Positions 1 to 8,915 are shown, numbered from the stretch's first letter. The stretch: 64,000 nucleotides of DNA from Streptomyces roseoviridis (GCF_039535235.1 NZ_BAAAWU010000001.1:248001-312000); one strand, 5' to 3'. Made by a program: numbers and translations. The notes: generated by a model from the letters alone, not told the origin.

Positions 1-267
1 CGCGCGCTGATCCCCGCCCCGCCGCCGCGTTCCCGCGCGGCGGTGGCGGGTCGTCGCCTGCCGCGTGAGCACCGACCGCGCCCCCTCCTCCCCTCTCCGT
101 ACCGTCACGCCGCCGCCTGGCCCGTCGTGGTCTCGGAACTCCGGCGTGCGCCGACGCGTGCCGACGCCTGTCGGCGGGTGTCGGTGAGTGGACGAGTGGC
201 GTCGGGTGGAGTCGGACCGCGCCCGGCGAGGGCTCGCCGTGCCGCCCCAGCCCCCGGAAGGACCGCC

Positions 268-1524
268 ATGCCCCACCCCGCCCTGCACCTGGCCGTCGAG
301 ATCGACGGCGACGGTGCCCATCCCGCCGCCTGGCGCCGGGCCGCGCACCGGCCCGGCGAGCTCCTGACACCGCGCCGGGTCGCCAAGGTCGCGGCCGTCG
401 CCGAGAACTCCGGCTTCACCCTGGTCACGCTGGACGACGGCATCCTGCCGCCCGCGTCCGCCGCCGCGGGCGGGCCCGCCGGACGGCTCGGTGCCGTGGA
501 GCGGGCCGCGTTCGTCGCCGCGTCCACGAGTGTGCTCGGGGTGGCCCCGGTCGTCGCGACCACCTATGCCGAACCGTTCCACGTCTCCACCCGCCTCGCC
601 TCGCTCGACCACGTCTCGTCCGGCCGGGCCGGCTGGGTCGTGGGCGTGGAGGAGGGCCCGGACGCCGCCCGCGCGTGGGGCCGGCCCCCGGTCGAGGGTG
701 CGTCGGCGCTGCGCCGGGAGGCTCTGGACGGGCTCCGGGTGGTGCGGGACCTGTGGGACTCGTGGGAGGACGACGCCGTCATCCGCTCGGTCGCCACGAG
801 CCGCTATCTGGACCGCGGGCGGCTGCACCCCATCGACTTCACCGGCGAGACGTACAGCGTGAAGGGCCCCGCGATCGTGCCCCGTCCGCCGCAGGGCAGG
901 CCCGTGGTCCTCGCACCCGCCGGTCTCGTCCCGCCGGAGCTCGTCGACGTCGCCCTCGTCGAAGGCACCTCCCCCGCGCTCCTCGGCGAGGCGGCGGCCG
1001 CCTCCGGCGCGCCGCTGGCCTTCGCCGAGATCGAGGTGGCCCTGGACACCCCGGACGAGCCGGCCGCCGAACGGATCGGCGACCTGGAGCGGTACGCGGC
1101 GTGGGAGGCGGCACCGGGGCAGCCGTCCGGCCGCCTGCGCTACACCGGCTCCGCGGCGGGACTCGCCGACCTCCTGGAGGAGTTGAGCGATGTGGTGGAC
1201 GGCGTGCGGCTGCATCCGCTGGTCCTCGACGAGGACCTGGCGGTGCTGTCGCGCCTGGTCCTGCCCGAGCTGTTCGTCCGGCGCGTCGCCGCGCGCCCGC
1301 TGCCGGGCACCACCCTCCGTACCGCGCTCGGACTCCCCCGCCCCGAGAGCCGCTTCACCACCGCACCACCCGCCACGCGCACCACACCAGGCGCATCAGC
1401 GACACCCGCCGCACCGGCCACACCGGCCACACCGACCGCATCCGCCGCATCCGCCGCATCCGCCGCATCCGCCGCATCCGCCAAGGGGATCCTTTCCACC
1501 GTCGCCCCGGAGGGGAACCGATGA
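268..1524 (+). CDS. LLM-class flavin-dependent monooxygenase
   Basis: The 418-residue product resembles the luciferase-like (bacterial luciferase/NtaA) superfamily, which uses reduced FMN and O2. The sequence shows the family pattern FHVSTRLASLDHVSSGRAGW, a hallmark of the NtaA/SnaA branch, and a later PRPPQGRPVVLAPAG strand. The ATG at 268 follows a ggaag ribosome site, and the longer upstream reading frame is Arg/Pro-rich and not protein-like. The protein is unusually short in its central barrel and ends in an Ala/Thr/Ser/Pro tail encoded by a 9-bp tandem repeat. Its stop overlaps the next start (ATGA), so the two oxidoreductases form one translation unit. The substrate is unknown; this may be a divergent partner of the downstream enzyme. 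Confidence 0.8.
   Translation: MPHPALHLAVEIDGDGAHPAAWRRAAHRPGELLTPRRVAKVAAVAENSGFTLVTLDDGILPPASAAAGGPAGRLGAVERAAFVAASTSVLGVAPVVATTYAEPFHVSTRLASLDHVSSGRAGWVVGVEEGPDAARAWGRPPVEGASALRREALDGLRVVRDLWDSWEDDAVIRSVATSRYLDRGRLHPIDFTGETYSVKGPAIVPRPPQGRPVVLAPAGLVPPELVDVALVEGTSPALLGEAAAASGAPLAFAEIEVALDTPDEPAAERIGDLERYAAWEAAPGQPSGRLRYTGSAAGLADLLEELSDVVDGVRLHPLVLDEDLAVLSRLVLPELFVRRVAARPLPGTTLRTALGLPRPESRFTTAPPATRTTPGASATPAAPATPATPTASAASAASAASAASAKGILSTVAPEGNR
1435..1484 (+). repeat. 9-bp tandem repeat in a coding tail
   Basis: The unit gcatccgcc is repeated about five times and encodes Ala-Ser-Ala repeats near the C-terminus of the upstream monooxygenase. Because the period is a multiple of three, copy-number change would alter only tail length. 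Confidence 0.8.
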
Positions 1525-2885
1525 CCCGGACCGACCCGCACGACGTTCCCCGCCCCGACGCGCGGCTGCACTTCGGCGTCTTCTTCCAGGGCGTCAACCA
1601 CTGGACCGTCTGGTCCCACCCGGAGAGCGGCTCGCAGATCGACCCGGCCTCGTTCCGGCGCGTCGCGCAGACCGCCGAACGCGGTCTCTTCGACGCCTTC
1701 TTCCTCGGTGACGGGCTACGGCTGCGCGAGACCGGCGGGCGGATCCACGAGCTGGACGTCGCCGGGCGCCCCGACTCGCTCGCGCAGCTGTCCGCGCTGG
1801 CCGCCGTCACCCACAGGATCGGCCTGGTCTCGACCTCCAACACCACCTTCAACGAGCCCGGCGACCTCGCCCGCCGGCTCGCGAGCCTCGACCTGCTGTC
1901 GGACGGCCGGGCCGGCTGGAACGTCGTGACCACCGACAACGCCTGGACGGGTGCCAACTTCCGGCGCGGCGGCTTCCTCGACCACGCCGACCGCTACCGC
2001 CGCGCCGAGGAGTTCCTCACCGTGGCCCGCGCGATCTGGGACGGCTGGGCGGACGGCGCGGTCGCCGACTCCGCCGACGCCCGCGCCTGGTCCGTGCCGG
2101 GCTCGGTCGGCCGGGTACGGGCGGCGGGGGCGCAGTTCGACGTGGACCTGGTGCCGACGCTGCCGCGCAGCCGGCAGGGACACCCGGTGATCTTCCAGGC
2201 GGGCGACTCGCCGGAGGGCCGGGACTTCGCCGCCCGCAACGCGGACGTCATCTTCTCCGCGCACGGCCAGGACTTCGACGACGCCCTCGCGTTCGCCGAG
2301 GACGTCCGGCGCCGGCTGCGCGCGGCCGGCCGGCCGCAGGACGCGCTGCGCATCCTGCCCGGCACCGAGATCGTCATCGGGGCGACCGAGAAGGAGGCCG
2401 AGGAGAAGGCGCGCTGGGTCAGGCTCGAACAGGTCACCCCGGCGACCGCCCTCGCCGTCGCCGGAAGGGTGTGGAACATGGACCTCTCCGGACGTGACCC
2501 CGACGGGCCGCTGCCCGCCGAGGACCCGGTGGTGGTCGAGGACACCGGTGCGTTCGGCTCGTCGCGGATCGCCGATCCGCGGACCGTGGCCGCCGAGTGG
2601 CGGGCGAAGGCGGAGGCGAACGGCTGGTCGCTGCGGGAGACGGTGATCGCGCTCGGCCCGCAGCGGGGACACGTGGGCACGCCGTCGGGCCTCGCCGACA
2701 CCTTCACCCGCTTCGCGCGGCACGGGGCGGTCGACGGCTTCAACATCTCGCCGTACCTGATCCCGGACGGCCTGGACGACATCGTGGACCTGCTGGTTCC
2801 GGAGCTCCAGGAGCGCGGCGTGTACCGGACGTCGTACACCGGTACGACGCTGCGGGAGCACCTGGGACTGCGGCCGCCCGCCTGA
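1521..2885 (+). CDS. NtaA/DmoA-family FMN-dependent monooxygenase
   Basis: This 454-residue protein is a full-length member of the nitrilotriacetate/dimethyl-sulfide monooxygenase branch of luciferase-like enzymes, which oxidise small substrates with FMNH2 supplied by a reductase. Visible family features are LHFGVFFQGVNHWTVW at the N-terminus, EPGDLARRLASLDLLSDGRAGWNVVTT in the barrel, and HPVIFQAGDSPEGRDFAARNADVIF. The C-terminus (TLREHLGLRPP) is typical. The ATG overlaps the previous stop by 4 bp, with gccccggagggg as ribosome site. No sulfur-compound transporter or flavin reductase lies in the window, so the substrate cannot be set from context. Confidence 0.9.
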   Translation: MTRTDPHDVPRPDARLHFGVFFQGVNHWTVWSHPESGSQIDPASFRRVAQTAERGLFDAFFLGDGLRLRETGGRIHELDVAGRPDSLAQLSALAAVTHRIGLVSTSNTTFNEPGDLARRLASLDLLSDGRAGWNVVTTDNAWTGANFRRGGFLDHADRYRRAEEFLTVARAIWDGWADGAVADSADARAWSVPGSVGRVRAAGAQFDVDLVPTLPRSRQGHPVIFQAGDSPEGRDFAARNADVIFSAHGQDFDDALAFAEDVRRRLRAAGRPQDALRILPGTEIVIGATEKEAEEKARWVRLEQVTPATALAVAGRVWNMDLSGRDPDGPLPAEDPVVVEDTGAFGSSRIADPRTVAAEWRAKAEANGWSLRETVIALGPQRGHVGTPSGLADTFTRFARHGAVDGFNISPYLIPDGLDDIVDLLVPELQERGVYRTSYTGTTLREHLGLRPPA

Positions 2886-2901
2886 CCCGTACCGCCCCGG
2901 A

Positions 2902-2934
2902 GGGGGCCCGGCGGGAACGCCCGCCCGGCCCCCC
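2902..2934. terminator. GC-rich hairpin between convergent genes
   Basis: A 14-bp arm (2902-2915) pairs with 2920-2933 with one mismatch and a 4-nt loop. It lies between the convergent monooxygenase and hydrolase genes, which fits a bidirectional terminator, although it has no T-tract. Confidence 0.6.
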
Positions 2935-2950
2935 GTCGTCGTACCGGTGC

Positions 2951-4801
2951 TCACCCCAGGGGCAGTTCGAGGATCGCCGCCGCCCGTGCGGACGAGGAGA
3001 CGACGGTCTGGGTCCAGACCGGCGTCACGTCGCCGTACAGGGGGTCCTTGCTGTCGATCACCAGCATCAGGCGGTGCCCCTCCGGGATGTCGTACGCGGC
3101 CGCCCGCAGCCGCCAGGTGACGTCCCGGTCCTGTCCCGGGGTCAGGCCGTCGACGTTCAGGGGCTCGTGGGTGATGATCCGGGCCGTGTCGTCCTCCGCG
3201 ACGTCGAGGAGGCGGGCGACGAGGGTGACCGCGCGGGCCGCCGAGCGGACGGTCAGGCTCAATCGGGGGATGCCCCGCACGCGGCGGGCTGCGGTGCTCC
3301 CGGGCGGCCCCGTCAGGGGTCCGGTCGTCCAGACCAGGGCGTGGGTGCGGTCGATCTTCCGGGTGTCGTACGTCTTGGGGTTGCCGGACCACTCCGCCTC
3401 GCCGGTCCGCATGATCCCGTCCATCGCGGTGGCGTCGGTGTCCACGCCCGCGACGAAGGCCCGCTCCCAGCTGGGTTCGGCCGCGCCGGAGTCCGCCGGG
3501 ACGAGGGCGCCGTCGGCGCCGTCCGCGCCTCCCGGCGTGAGGGCGAGGTGTTCGGTGCCGGTGGTGACGTCGCTCCAGGCGGCGCGGGACTCGCGCAGCG
3601 CCGGGCCGACGATCCGGTTCTCGCCGAGGGGCTGCCCCGACTCGGGGTCGCGCACCGGGACGGTCCGGTAGGTGAACATGATCTGGTAGCTGACGGCGGA
3701 CCAGTCCTCCACGCCGTTCCGCTCGCCCTTGAGGTGGTGGTCGAGCCAGGCGTACGCCTCCTGCACGGGGAGGTTGACGTCGCCGGGCCTGGCGGGCGGG
3801 GCGACGAGGCCGCGGCCCTCGGGGACGGTGTGGTCGCCGATCCACAGGGAGAGCCGCTTGGGCACCTCCAGACCCTCGAAGGTGTCCACGAGCTGGTTGG
3901 GGGCGAACAGGGCCTCGTGCCAGGTGCTGGAGAGGAAGGTCGGTGTCCCCTTCTCGTTGGTCAAGTCGAGGTACGACTGCGGCGAGCGCAGGTTCCCCCA
4001 GTCGACGACGGCCGCCATGCCGGTGCCCGCCTGGAAGCCGGCCAGGAGCGCGCGGTTCCGCGCGTCGAACTTCTCCTCCACCGGGCCGCCGGTGAGCCGG
4101 AGCAGTGCCCCTACGGCGGCGACGTGCCGGACGCCGTTGTCGTAGAGGCAGGTGGCCAGGTTGCCCCAGGTGCTGAGGGCCACGACGGCCTGAACGCGCT
4201 CGTCGTGGGCGGCCACCAGCTGGCTGATGCCGGAGCCGTACGACTCGCCCATGAAACCGATCGGGCCGGGCGCGAAGTGCTCGACGGCGTGGTCGATGAC
4301 GGCGGAGCCGTCGGCCCGGTCGTGGGGGCCGGCGACGTCGACGAAGCCGGGCGAGCTGGAGGGCAGGCCCTTGGTGCCGAGGCCGCGGGGCGTGTACGCG
4401 ACGACGTGGTAGCCCCTGGCGGCGAGGGTCAGGTAGGCGTACATGAACAGCGGCCAGCCGAGCGGCGTCCAGCCGGCCGGCATGACGACCAACGGATGGG
4501 GGCCGGGGGCGAGCAGCCGGAGGGTGAAGGCGGAGAGGCGGATCCCGTCGGTGGACTCGATGCGCGGGAAGGCGGGGACGGCGATCCCGCGCACGTGCGC
4601 GACCAGATCGGCGAGTTCGTCGGTCAGCAGCGCCGACCGGGTCTCGTCGGCGAGGGCCGCGGCCAGCGTCCGGCCGATCCGGACGGCGCCCGGGTCGAGC
4701 GTCCCGCTGCGGCCCCAGATGCCGTGCTCGGCCACCCGGGTCACCTCGGCCTCGGTGAGGGGTCCGCTGTCGAACGAGCCGAAGGCGTTGTCGTCGGGCA
4801 C
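2951..4801 (-). CDS. CocE/NonD-family alpha/beta hydrolase (peptidase S15-like)
   Basis: The 616-residue product has the two-part build of CocE/NonD and X-Pro dipeptidyl-peptidase enzymes. An alpha/beta-hydrolase domain carries the nucleophile motif GESYGSG (Ser about 187) and a later GDHTVPEG segment. A C-terminal beta-rich domain holds conserved strings such as LSLTVRSAARAVTLVARLLDV and PEGHRLMLVIDSKDP. No signal peptide is visible, so it is probably cytoplasmic. Two GTG codons 6 bp apart could start it; the one at 4801 is preferred because AGGAG lies 9 nt upstream, against 3 nt for the one at 4807. It is monocistronic and convergent with the monooxygenases. The substrate (ester or acyl-peptide) is unknown. 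Confidence 0.85.
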   Translation of the reverse strand: MPDDNAFGSFDSGPLTEAEVTRVAEHGIWGRSGTLDPGAVRIGRTLAAALADETRSALLTDELADLVAHVRGIAVPAFPRIESTDGIRLSAFTLRLLAPGPHPLVVMPAGWTPLGWPLFMYAYLTLAARGYHVVAYTPRGLGTKGLPSSSPGFVDVAGPHDRADGSAVIDHAVEHFAPGPIGFMGESYGSGISQLVAAHDERVQAVVALSTWGNLATCLYDNGVRHVAAVGALLRLTGGPVEEKFDARNRALLAGFQAGTGMAAVVDWGNLRSPQSYLDLTNEKGTPTFLSSTWHEALFAPNQLVDTFEGLEVPKRLSLWIGDHTVPEGRGLVAPPARPGDVNLPVQEAYAWLDHHLKGERNGVEDWSAVSYQIMFTYRTVPVRDPESGQPLGENRIVGPALRESRAAWSDVTTGTEHLALTPGGADGADGALVPADSGAAEPSWERAFVAGVDTDATAMDGIMRTGEAEWSGNPKTYDTRKIDRTHALVWTTGPLTGPPGSTAARRVRGIPRLSLTVRSAARAVTLVARLLDVAEDDTARIITHEPLNVDGLTPGQDRDVTWRLRAAAYDIPEGHRLMLVIDSKDPLYGDVTPVWTQTVVSSSARAAAILELPLG

Positions 4802-5013
4802 CTGCACCCGCTCCTCTCGTCTGGTCCGGCGTGTCCGCGCACCGGCCCGCCGGGGGCCGCGTCCGCATTGCGGACGGCCGGCGCACGGTCGACAAGAGTG
4901 GCCCATGGGGGACAGGGTCACCAGAGAGCGCACCAAGGGCGCGTGAGACACCCGGCCGGGGCGGGAGCGACACCGGTTGCCCGGTTTCGGATGTTTGAAG
5001 CGGGCCGGGCCGC

Positions 5014-6159
5014 CTAGCTCAGGGGCGCCGGAGCGGCCGGCTCGCGCGCGGCGGCCGGTTCCGGCGGTCGTACGACGAGCAGGGCGGCCACGTCGTCGTC
5101 GAGACCCTTCACCCCGTAGGCGGCGAGGTCGCGGTGGAGCAGCGGCAGGACCCGGTCGCCCGGTTCTCCGGCCCAGCCGAGCAGCCGCTCCTCCAGGGGG
5201 TAGAACGTGCCGGTCCGGTCGCGGGTCTCGCTCACGCCGTCGGTGAACAGCAGGAGCCGGTCCCCGGGCCGGAAGGGCACTTCCTCGACGTGGTGCCGGG
5301 AGGCGCACAGTCCGGCGAGGTTGAGCGGCAGCGAGGGGTCGGTGAGCGGGACGGTGCGCACCCGCCCGTCGTGCTGGAGCAGCGGGGCGGGGTGGCCGCA
5401 GCTGAGGAGCCGTACGACGTCCTGGTCGTCGGGCAGTTCGAGGAGCAGGACGGTGGCGAAGCGTTCGGCGGCGTCGGAGTCGGGGTCCCACGCCCCGTAC
5501 CGTTCCAGGCCCTCTTCGAGGCGGTCGGCGAGGGCGGCGAGGTCGGGGGCCTCGGTGACGGCGGCGCGGTAGGAGCCGAGCAGTACGGCGGCGGTCTCGA
5601 CCGCGCCGAGGCCCTTGCCCTGGACGTCGCCGAGCATCACCCGGACGGCGCCGGGGACGCGGACGGCCTCGTAGAAGTCGCCGCCGATCCGGGCCTTGGC
5701 GGCCGCGGAGACGTACAGCAGGTGGAGCTCGACGCCGCCGAGCCGGGGTGCCAGCGGGCGCAGCAGCACCCGCTGGACCACTTCGGCGACGGCGGTGACC
5801 TCGCGCAGGTCGCGTTCGTAGCGGGTGCGGACCTGGCTGACCCAGAGGGCGGCCGCGGTGACGGCGGCCAGCACCAGCTCGGCGGCGACGGTGTCCTGGG
5901 CGGGGTCGCCCTGCGCCACGGCCAGCAGGAGCCGCAGGCCGAGGGCCAGCAGGCCGACGGCGAGGGTGCCGCGGACGCTCCAGGTGATGGCGGCGAGGGC
6001 GGGCCCGATGACGAGGAGCCGGTCGAAGTGCTGCCCCTCCGCGGTGATGAGGTCGGCCACCACCACGAGGGCGAGGGCCAGGAAGGGCAGCGCGAGGCCG
6101 AGGTTGAACTGGGCGCGGGTCCCCGGCGCGGCGGGGACACGGGAACCACCGGTGGGCAT
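5014..6159 (-). CDS. PP2C-family Ser/Thr phosphatase, membrane-anchored (SpoIIE/RsbU-like)
   Basis: This 381-residue protein has an N-terminal hydrophobic region of several membrane helices (about residues 18-110) followed by a SpoIIE-type phosphatase domain. The metal-binding pattern GGDFYEA...VMLGDVQGKG, then LLSCGHPAP, LLLFTDGVSE and DDDVAALLV, is complete, so it should be active. Such enzymes dephosphorylate anti-anti-sigma factors in partner-switching pathways. Streptomyces has dozens, and the partner is not encoded here. It lies 39 bp downstream of the MFS exporter on the same strand, so some read-through is possible. Confidence 0.92.
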   Translation of the reverse strand: MPTGGSRVPAAPGTRAQFNLGLALPFLALALVVVADLITAEGQHFDRLLVIGPALAAITWSVRGTLAVGLLALGLRLLLAVAQGDPAQDTVAAELVLAAVTAAALWVSQVRTRYERDLREVTAVAEVVQRVLLRPLAPRLGGVELHLLYVSAAAKARIGGDFYEAVRVPGAVRVMLGDVQGKGLGAVETAAVLLGSYRAAVTEAPDLAALADRLEEGLERYGAWDPDSDAAERFATVLLLELPDDQDVVRLLSCGHPAPLLQHDGRVRTVPLTDPSLPLNLAGLCASRHHVEEVPFRPGDRLLLFTDGVSETRDRTGTFYPLEERLLGWAGEPGDRVLPLLHRDLAAYGVKGLDDDVAALLVVRPPEPAAAREPAAPAPLS

Positions 6160-6198
6160 TTCGTGATCGTACGTACGGGGCGGGCCGGACCCCGGGCG

Positions 6199-7971
6199 TT
6201 ACGGCCGCGCTGGCGTGTCCGTGTCCCGCGGCGGTCCCGGCAGGCCGAGGGCGGCGGGCACCGCGAGCGCGGCGACGGCGGCCAGGGCGGGCAGGGCGGT
6301 CCCGTACGGCAGGAGCAGGGTCGCCAGCGCGACGCCGAGGACGGGGCCGGTGTTCATGGCGGTCTGCTGGAGTCCGCCGGCCACCCCCGCGTGCTCCTCG
6401 GCGGCCCGGTGGACCACGACGGACGTCGCCGTCACCATGACGGCCCCGAACCCGGCGCCCACGAGGCCCGCGCAGGCGCCGGTGGCCGGGCCGGAGGCGG
6501 TCACGGCGGGCCAGGCCAGCAGGAGCACCCCGGCGGCGAGCAGCGCGGCCCCGCCGGCCGCGGTGCGGCGCGCCCCGATCCGCCCCTTGAGCAGGGCGCT
6601 GACCGGCGCTCCGACCACGATGAGCAGCGCGAGCGGCACCATGCGCTGTGCGGTGGCCAGGGCGTCGAGGCCGAGGGTGCCCTGGAACAGGTAGGTGGCG
6701 GTGAACAGGGTGCCGGAGAGCGCGGCCGAAGCGGCCACCAGCGCCCCGAGTCCGGCCACGACCGGCCCGGGCCGCAGCATCTCCATCGGCACCAGGGGCC
6801 GTGCCGCACGCCTCTCGTGCCGGACGAACGCCACCGCGGCGACCGCGGCGGCGACCAGCGCGGGCACGACCCCGGCGACCGCCCCGTGCGCGAGCCCCTG
6901 CACGAGACAGGCGAGCGCGAGCCCGAGCAGACAGGCCCCCGGCAGGTCCAGCGCCGCGGCGGCCCCCGGCCGAGTGGGGGTGCCGCTGTGCGCGGGAGCG
7001 GGGGTGCGGGGGCGTCCCATCACGGCGGCGCCATTGGTGTCGACGGCTGCCGTGTCATGCGCCGTTCCGTGCACGCTTCCGTGCGCCGTTCCGTGCACCC
7101 TTCCGTGCGCCGTTTCGTGCGCCGGCTCGGTGACGGTGACCGGCGGGAGCGGCTGCGGTGGGATCGCGGGCCTGGTGCGGGCGGGTTCGGACGCGGTCGG
7201 GGTCGGGGTCGCGGTCGCGGTCGCGGTGACGGCGGTCGGAGAGGTGGGCGCCGCCGGGCCCGTGACGGCGGTCGCCGTGGATGGTGCCGGGCGGCTCGCC
7301 GGGCCGGACACCGCCGTCGCCGTCGGCGGCGGGACGGCTCCCGGTACCGGCGGTGCCCCGGGCGTCCGCACGGGCGCGGGTCCGTGTTCCCGCTCCTCCC
7401 CCTCCTCCCCCGCCGCCGGTGCGGCGAGGCAGAGGAGGGCGATGGCGAGCGTCGGGGGGACGCCGATGAGGAAGACCGCGCGCCAGCCGTACGCGTCGAC
7501 GAGGACGCCGCCGATCAGCGGGCCGGCCACCGCGGCGAGGCCGATGGCGCTGGTGCGCAGAGCGACGGGCATGGCGAGCCGTTCGGGGGGAAAGGCGTGG
7601 CGCAGCATGCCGAGGGTGGCGGGCTGGAGGAGGGCGCCGGCCGCGCCCTGGGCCACGCGGAGGGCGATGACCCATCCGATGCCGGGGGCCGCGGCGATCC
7701 CGGCGGAAGCAGCGGCGAAGGCGAGGCAGCCGACGGCGAAGAGCCTGCGGTGCCCGTACCGGTCGCCGAGCCGCCCGCCGAAGACGAGCAGGCTCGCCAC
7801 GGCGACGAGGTAGCCGGTGCTGGTCCACTGCACCTGGCCGGTGTCCGCGCCGAGGTCGTGCTGGAGCGCGGGCTGGGCGATGGTCAGCACGGTGCCGTCG
7901 AGGGCGACGACGGCGGCCCCGACGACGCTGCAGGCGAGGGTGAGGGGGCGGCGGAGGGTGGTGCCCTTCAT
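6199..7971 (-). CDS. MFS drug-exporter-like transporter with a large low-complexity insert
   Basis: This 590-residue DHA2-type major facilitator has the usual N-terminal signature (VVGAAVVALDGTVLTIAQPAL, then GGRLGDRYGHRRLF). Members usually have about 470-530 residues. The extra length is a Pro/Thr/Ala/His-rich stretch of roughly 140 residues placed between the N- and C-terminal helix bundles, containing HGTAHGSVHGTAH-type repeats. Its ATG overlaps the stop of the TetR gene (ATGA), so regulator and pump are co-transcribed, a classic self-regulated efflux pair. The exported compound is unknown. The insert is probably a disordered cytoplasmic loop. Confidence 0.9.
   Translation of the reverse strand: MKGTTLRRPLTLACSVVGAAVVALDGTVLTIAQPALQHDLGADTGQVQWTSTGYLVAVASLLVFGGRLGDRYGHRRLFAVGCLAFAAASAGIAAAPGIGWVIALRVAQGAAGALLQPATLGMLRHAFPPERLAMPVALRTSAIGLAAVAGPLIGGVLVDAYGWRAVFLIGVPPTLAIALLCLAAPAAGEEGEEREHGPAPVRTPGAPPVPGAVPPPTATAVSGPASRPAPSTATAVTGPAAPTSPTAVTATATATPTPTASEPARTRPAIPPQPLPPVTVTEPAHETAHGRVHGTAHGSVHGTAHDTAAVDTNGAAVMGRPRTPAPAHSGTPTRPGAAAALDLPGACLLGLALACLVQGLAHGAVAGVVPALVAAAVAAVAFVRHERRAARPLVPMEMLRPGPVVAGLGALVAASAALSGTLFTATYLFQGTLGLDALATAQRMVPLALLIVVGAPVSALLKGRIGARRTAAGGAALLAAGVLLLAWPAVTASGPATGACAGLVGAGFGAVMVTATSVVVHRAAEEHAGVAGGLQQTAMNTGPVLGVALATLLLPYGTALPALAAVAALAVPAALGLPGPPRDTDTPARP
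7055..7125. repeat. Tandem repeat inside the MFS central loop
   Basis: Related 12-bp units of the form ccgtgc(g/a)c(c/g)(g/c)tt are repeated about five to six times. They encode the His-Gly-(Thr/Ser/Arg)-(Ala/Val) repeats of the exporter's interdomain insert and keep the frame. Confidence 0.7.
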
Positions 7972-8660
7972 CGGCGGTCCCGCGCCGTCGGTCCGAGGTG
8001 GGCGTCGAGGGCGGCGGTGAGCAGCGGTGTCACGTCGTCCGCACCGGTCGCGAGGCGCAGGCTGCCCCAGCGCCAGAGCTGGGCGATGCCGTGCAGGTTG
8101 GCCCACAGGGCGCCGGCGGCCGTTATGGGGTCGGCGACGTCGGGGCGGGCGCGGGCGACGAGCTCGGCGAGCCGGCCGAAGAGCGGCAGGCTGGTGTCCC
8201 GCAGGCCGAGCCGTCCGCTCTCCAGGAGGTCGTGCCGGAACATCAGCTCGTACATGCCGGGACGGAGGCGGGCGAAGTCGAGATAGCCGCGGGCCAGTGC
8301 CTCGAGCCGGGCGCGGGGCTCCTCACCCTCGCGATCCGCGGCCGCCGAACGCTCGGCGAGCTCGCGGAAGCCCTCGCGGGCGATGGCGGAGAGCAGGTCG
8401 AGGTGGGTGGGGAAGTGGCGGCGCGGCGCGCCGTGGGAAACGCCGGCGCGGCGGGCGATCTCGCGCAGCGAGAGGGCCTGGGCGCCCTCGGCGTCGACGA
8501 GTTCCACGCCGGTCCGGACGAGCCGGTCGCGGAGTGTGGCCTCCGGGGGAAGCGGGTCCGTGGCCGCCTCCGGCCGCGCGCGGCCGGAGGGACGGGGGTC
8601 CTCAGCCGGATGCGGCGTGTCAGGGGGTGAGGGCTTCGAGGGCCGTGGCTCGTTCGTCAT
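7968..8660 (-). CDS. TetR-family repressor of the adjacent MFS exporter
   Basis: The 230-residue product has an N-terminal TetR helix-turn-helix ([49 protein letters not shown]) and a ligand-binding C-terminal region with the WANLHGIAQLW segment common in TetR_C regulators. The ATG at 8660 was chosen over an upstream in-frame start because the extra residues fall on the operator DNA. Two identical perfect palindromes lie just upstream, so autoregulation is likely. The stop overlaps the exporter start by 4 bp. Confidence 0.92.
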   Translation of the reverse strand: MTNEPRPSKPSPPDTPHPAEDPRPSGRARPEAATDPLPPEATLRDRLVRTGVELVDAEGAQALSLREIARRAGVSHGAPRRHFPTHLDLLSAIAREGFRELAERSAAADREGEEPRARLEALARGYLDFARLRPGMYELMFRHDLLESGRLGLRDTSLPLFGRLAELVARARPDVADPITAAGALWANLHGIAQLWRWGSLRLATGADDVTPLLTAALDAHLGPTARDRR

Positions 8661-8686
8661 GGATCCGTCCGTCCGGTCGATCGTGC

Positions 8687-8701
8687 GTAGACACTGTCTA
8701 C
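8687..8701. promoter_or_regulatory. TetR operator copy 1 (perfect 15-bp palindrome)
   Basis: The sequence gtagacactgtctac is a perfect palindrome with a single central base, 27 bp upstream of the TetR start. An identical copy lies at 8719-8733, 32 bp further on (about three DNA turns). Confidence 0.85.
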
Positions 8702-8718
8702 ACCGTTCTACCACGCTT

Positions 8719-8733
8719 GTAGACACTGTCTAC
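8719..8733. promoter_or_regulatory. TetR operator copy 2 (perfect 15-bp palindrome)
   Basis: This is an exact second copy of gtagacactgtctac. Its same-face spacing relative to copy 1 suggests cooperative binding, and it may also touch the divergent promoter of the manganese-riboswitch transcript. Confidence 0.85.
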
Positions 8734-8770
8734 CGAGATCGGGCTCCGCCGTCCGTTACACTGGACCGCA

Positions 8771-8880
8771 GCGAAGGGGAGTAGCCCTGCGAACCGGTCG
8801 TCGACACACTGGAGCCCCCGGGTTCCCGGTGACCGGGTCCGCCGCCGTACCGGCCGCGGACGGGCGAGACCTTCGGCCAG
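8771..8880 (+). promoter_or_regulatory. yybP-ykoY manganese riboswitch
   Basis: The segment carries the hallmarks of the Mn2+-sensing yybP-ykoY aptamer: ggggagtagc near the 5' end, gtcgtcgacacactgg in the middle, and gcgagaccttcggcc at the 3' side. The closing helix is explicit, as cgaagg (8772-8777) pairs with ccttcg (8870-8875). It precedes a UPF0016/GDT1 transporter gene, a known class of target of this riboswitch. High Mn2+ should therefore raise expression of the exporter. Confidence 0.85.
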
Positions 8881-8889
8881 GCAGTAGCG

Positions 8890-8915
8890 CCACGTCCGCA
8901 TCCCTGTGGGCGTGG
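8890..8915 (+). promoter_or_regulatory. Hairpin after the Mn aptamer (candidate expression platform)
   Basis: An 8-bp stem (8890-8897 with 8908-8915, one G-T pair, 10-nt loop) follows the aptamer directly. It could be the switching element or part of an intrinsic terminator, although there is no T-tract and the start codon lies 88 bp further on. Confidence 0.4.

Noticed and set aside
1..267. N-terminal extension of the first monooxygenase
   Set aside because: The frame is open from position 43, but the 75 extra residues are Arg/Pro/Ala-rich and do not resemble the family; the ATG at 268 with its ribosome site fits.
1435..1484. CRISPR-like repeat
   Set aside because: The 9-bp units are directly adjacent without spacers and lie inside a gene.
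1716..4973. A 1085-codon open frame on the minus strand
   Set aside because: It is the antisense shadow of the monooxygenase and hydrolase genes; the translation is Arg/Pro-rich with no domain, and the real genes cover the same DNA.
5134..8286. A 1050-codon open frame on the plus strand
   Set aside because: It is a shadow of the phosphatase, MFS and TetR genes; the low-complexity insert of the MFS gene keeps the antisense frame open.
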